Below are positions 61,065 to 64,000 of a DNA stretch of 64,000 nt, one piece after another (position 1 is the stretch's first letter; every line of letters begins with the position of its first letter). The stretch is from Myxococcota bacterium (GTDB lineage: Bacteria > Myxococcota_A > UBA796 > UBA2385): the NCBI GenBank assembly GCA_023150805.1, contig JAKLKF010000005.1, positions 1 through 64,000 on the forward strand. Direction: 5' to 3'. The notes under the pieces were generated by a model, which did not search any database, was not told the origin of the DNA, and saw nothing but the letters and a program-made list of their open reading frames with translations. The position numbers and the translations under genes were made by a program.

Positions 61065-64000
61065 TCAGCCCTCGGTCGACCCGCCCGCGGCGGCCTTCTC
61101 GGCCTTCTCCTTCTCTTCCTTGGCCTTGCGCTTCTGCCAGGCCTTCAGCTCCTTCTTGTCGAGCTGGGCGACGTGCAGGGCCTCCCAGTCCACCACCTCG
61201 TAGGGGATGCCCTCCTTCGTGAGCTGGGCCTCGGCGTACTCCTTGGGGCCGACCAGGGTCACGACCTCGTGGCCGACGCAGGGGGAGAGCACGTCGTCGA
61301 AGTCGGTGACGTCGACCTTGGCCAGGTCCTTGGGGTAGTGCTCGAAGAAGTCGAAGTTGCCCACATCCGTCGAGATCAGGCGGCTGAGCATCTGGGCGCC
61401 GGACTGCTGGCCCAGGCCGTACTGGCGCGCGCGGGTCCACTTGGCCGCGAGCACCGCGTCGGCGTCGACGTTGCCCTTGCTGGCCTGGTCGACGATCTCG
61501 TACATCGACTTCACGGCGAAGCCGACGGCGTCGTTCTGCACGAGCGAGTTCATGTAGAGCGCGGCGGTCCCGCCCTTCCACTGCTGGGCGTAGGCGTAGG
61601 CGCCGTAGGTCACGCCGGCGTCCTCGCGCAGCACCTTCCACAGCCGCTCGCTCATCACGTCGGAGACGACCTGGGCGCGGGCGGTCTGGGTGTCGTCGTC
61701 GCGCACGATCTGGCAGCCCAGCAGCACGTCGGTCTGGGTGGCGATCGGGTTGTCGAAGACCAGCACCTGCCGGTCGGGCCGGGCCGCGGGCTTGGGCATG
61801 GGCGGGACCGGCCCCGCCTGGCTCGTGTTGCCGGCCCAGCCCGAGAAGTACTTGTCGACGGCGGCCTGGGCGGCGGCGGCGTCCACCTTGCCGACGACCA
61901 CCAGCTCGGCGTTGGCCGGCTGCCACTTGCGGGCGATCCAGGCCTTGGCCTGGTCCAGGCTCCAGGTCTCCGCGGCCGCGTAGGCCTCGTTCGTCCACCA
62001 GTTGCCCAGCGCGTGGCCGGGGAAGAGCCGCTCGCTCATGAAGCGGTCGGCCCAGTTCTCCGGCTTCTCGCTGTCCTTCTTGGTGCTGGACTGCCACTTC
62101 TTGAGCATCTCCCGCTTCTCGGCGGGGGTCCACTCGTAGCCCTCGACGTAGTGGCGCAGCTGGTGCAACAGGGCCTCGAGGTTGCCCGCGGGGCCCTCGA
62201 CCACGATCTGGTTCTCGCCGTTGGCGTAGGCGCGGCCGGCGACCTTCAGCAGGTTCTCGTCGTCACCCAGGTTGTTGCCCGTCGAGTAGAGGGCCTCGGC
62301 GACCCGGTTGAGGCCCCACGGCTCGCTGGTGGTGTTGCCGCCTTCGACCTCCAGGCCGACGCGCACGATGGGCGCCTCGCCGTAGGGCATGATCGCCACG
62401 CGCAGCCCGTTGGGCAGGGTCAGCTCCTGGATGTCGGCGCGGTCCGGCGTGATGGTCACGCGCTCGATGGCCTCGGGCGTCAGCGACTCGCGCGCGAAGA
62501 CCAGCCGGAAGCGATCCTCGGCCTTGGCGGCGTGGTAGGCCGACTCGTTGCCCTCTCCCTTGGAGGCGGCGGCCTCGGCCTCGCGGCGGGCGCGCTCCTC
62601 CTCGTCCATCGGCTCGACGATGACGCCGATCATCCGGTCGCGGGTGATGTACTTCTGCGCCAGCGCCTGGACCTGGTCGAACCGGACCGAGCTGACCTCG
62701 TTCATCTGCGTGGAGAAGTAGGCGGGGTTGGCCGTGAAGTGCGTGAACATGGCCGTCTGCGTGGCGCGGCCGCTGAGGCTGCTGACCTCGTCGACCGACA
62801 GCAGCGTGTCCGTCATCTGGCTCATCTTGGCCTGGTTGAAGGACCAGTCGAAGAAGGCCTTGTAGATGGGGTTGGCGTTGAGCGAGCGGTCCCACTGCAG
62901 GTACAGCGCGTCGCCCGCCTTCTCGATCAGCCGCTCGCCCTTGTTGCCACCGGCCGCCTTGGGCTCGATGAAGCAGTACATCGTCGTGTTGTACTCGTCG
63001 GAGCCCGGGAAGCAGCCGATGCCCTCCAGGCTGCCGTCGCTGTCGGCGAAGTTCCAGCCCGAGTTCAGCGTGTAGTAGATCTGGTTCGCGAGGTTGTTCG
63101 CCGCGACGTAGTTGAGCATGTCCTCGCCGCAGTACCCGCCGGGCAGCGACCACGCGAGCACCACGGTCTCCACGTCGACCATGCCCTTGACCCGGGCGAT
63201 CTCGGTGCTCTGCCGGGCCGGCGGCTCGGTCCGCTCGCCGCAGGCCACGCGGGGCTGGGGCCGGTTGCCCTCCATGAAGGACTGCAGGCGGGGCACCCAG
63301 CCCTCGATGAAGCGCGCCCGCTCATCCTCGGTCTTCAGCTCGCCGTAGGCCTTGGCGTCCTCGGGCGTCATCAGCAGGTCCAGCTCGGTCTCGAAGGCCT
63401 GCAGGATGGCCGGCCAGGTGTCCTCGGGCTTGAAGTCGCCGACGACCACGACGGTGGCGTACTCGGGCCGGTAGTTGTCCCGCACGAACTCCTGGACGTG
63501 GGGCAGGTCCAGCCGCGACAGCGTCTCGTGGTTGCCGATGGTGCTGCGGGTGTAGGGGTGGCCCTGCGGGTAGAGCGCCTGCGCGACGGCGTCCCAGGCG
63601 GCGCCGATGGCGGCGTTCTCGTAGCGCATGCGCAGCTCGTTGCGGGCGATCTCGCTCTCCAGGCGGACCACCTCCTGCGTGACGTTGGCCACGCCGTCCT
63701 TCATGCGCAGCGCCTCCAGGCGCAACAGCGGGATCATGGCGTCGGCGGGCGCCACGGTCATGTAGTTGGTCCAGTCGTTGGACGTCGACGCGTTGATGTT
63801 GCCGCCGAGCTGGGAGATCAGGTCCCAGTTCTTGGGCAGGCCGGCGTGCTCGGCGCGGAAGGCCAGGTGCTCGACGACGTGGGCGATGCCTTCGTAGCCG
63901 GGCTGGTCGAACTCGCTGCCGCGGTCGAAGACCAGGGTGATCGCCACGATGGGCTGGCTGTGCTCGGACTGGAACATCACCCGCAGGCCGCTGGGGAAGT
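61065..64000 (-). CDS. M16-family zinc peptidase, full-length two-lobe type (N-terminus outside window)
   Basis: At least 977 residues; the frame runs off the right edge before its start (LRVMFQSEHSQPIVAI is close to the mature N-terminus). Zinc motif HVVEHLAF (HxxEH) is present, with downstream Glu in VVRLESEIARNELRM. A second M16 half (LTLPNGLRVAIMPYGEAPIV) shows that both lobes are on one polypeptide, unlike the split pair at 29134-31988. Contains several cysteines in extracytoplasmic-looking loops, so probably a periplasmic or outer-membrane-associated protease. Ends with a Lys/Glu-rich coiled tail. Confidence 0.9.
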   Translation of the reverse strand, partial: FPSGLRVMFQSEHSQPIVAITLVFDRGSEFDQPGYEGIAHVVEHLAFRAEHAGLPKNWDLISQLGGNINASTSNDWTNYMTVAPADAMIPLLRLEALRMKDGVANVTQEVVRLESEIARNELRMRYENAAIGAAWDAVAQALYPQGHPYTRSTIGNHETLSRLDLPHVQEFVRDNYRPEYATVVVVGDFKPEDTWPAILQAFETELDLLMTPEDAKAYGELKTEDERARFIEGWVPRLQSFMEGNRPQPRVACGERTEPPARQSTEIARVKGMVDVETVVLAWSLPGGYCGEDMLNYVAANNLANQIYYTLNSGWNFADSDGSLEGIGCFPGSDEYNTTMYCFIEPKAAGGNKGERLIEKAGDALYLQWDRSLNANPIYKAFFDWSFNQAKMSQMTDTLLSVDEVSSLSGRATQTAMFTHFTANPAYFSTQMNEVSSVRFDQVQALAQKYITRDRMIGVIVEPMDEEERARREAEAAASKGEGNESAYHAAKAEDRFRLVFARESLTPEAIERVTITPDRADIQELTLPNGLRVAIMPYGEAPIVRVGLEVEGGNTTSEPWGLNRVAEALYSTGNNLGDDENLLKVAGRAYANGENQIVVEGPAGNLEALLHQLRHYVEGYEWTPAEKREMLKKWQSSTKKDSEKPENWADRFMSERLFPGHALGNWWTNEAYAAAETWSLDQAKAWIARKWQPANAELVVVGKVDAAAAQAAVDKYFSGWAGNTSQAGPVPPMPKPAARPDRQVLVFDNPIATQTDVLLGCQIVRDDDTQTARAQVVSDVMSERLWKVLREDAGVTYGAYAYAQQWKGGTAALYMNSLVQNDAVGFAVKSMYEIVDQASKGNVDADAVLAAKWTRARQYGLGQQSGAQMLSRLISTDVGNFDFFEHYPKDLAKVDVTDFDDVLSPCVGHEVVTLVGPKEYAEAQLTKEGIPYEVVDWEALHVAQLDKKELKAWQKRKAKEEKEKAEKAAAGGSTEG

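Overview
The window is very GC-rich, with third codon positions almost all G or C. It is dense in Hanks-type Ser/Thr kinases (four, one with WD40-like repeats and one fused to an ATPase/TPR module), MopE-type DxDxDG lipoproteins, FG-GAP lipoproteins, M16 and M1 peptidases and caspase-like proteases. That mix suggests a predatory or social deltaproteobacterium-like lineage (Myxococcota or a close relative). This is inferred from gene content and codon use only; no rRNA or tRNA gene was seen.

Layout. 1-2700 is a mobile-element end: a truncated Xre-type repressor with two operator-like palindromes, an unknown ORF, a tyrosine recombinase, and a GxxExxY gene bracketed by inverted triplets of an 8-mer. 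2823-6261 holds a membrane sulfatase-family enzyme followed by decay: a frameshifted Fur-like gene, a caspase fragment, a REP-like repeat block and an IS21-like istA remnant. 6262-25206 is the most distinctive part. It carries five caspase-like (C14) secreted proteins, an FHA/winged-helix regulator, DUF4384-like and LPP20-like envelope proteins, a MopE-type lipoprotein, a REP-associated tyrosine transposase (RAYT) with its REP repeats, and two overlapping kinase genes. 25284-35255 is mostly envelope lipoproteins and peptidases (FG-GAP, C39-like, EVE, an M16 pair, a DUF4349 pair). 35309-47922 has a WD40-type kinase, an ABC export system with a permease-CPBP fusion, a membrane protein and a kinase-ATPase-TPR protein. 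47959-64000 is mainly metabolic or housekeeping: ALDH, DUF429, M1 aminopeptidase, FG-GAP lipoprotein, SDR, PlsX, an NtrC-like regulator, an acidic-tailed protein, an ABC exporter and a partial M16 peptidase.

Main discovery candidate. Two adjacent caspase/coiled-coil/FGE-lectin genes (13653-15707 and 16021-18072) end in a 114-bp stretch with 18 nucleotide differences. All 18 fall in the first two positions of 13 codons, and 12 of those codons are NNC in both copies. The other 25 codons are identical to the base, while the flanks show ordinary synonymous drift. This is the adenine-mutagenesis signature of diversity-generating retroelement (DGR) variable regions copied from an AAC-rich template. 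No reverse transcriptase or template repeat is visible here, so a trans-acting DGR elsewhere in the genome is predicted. The model is a set of exported, possibly calcium-responsive caspases with hypervariable lectin-like sensors, next to kinases and an FHA regulator that may act with them.
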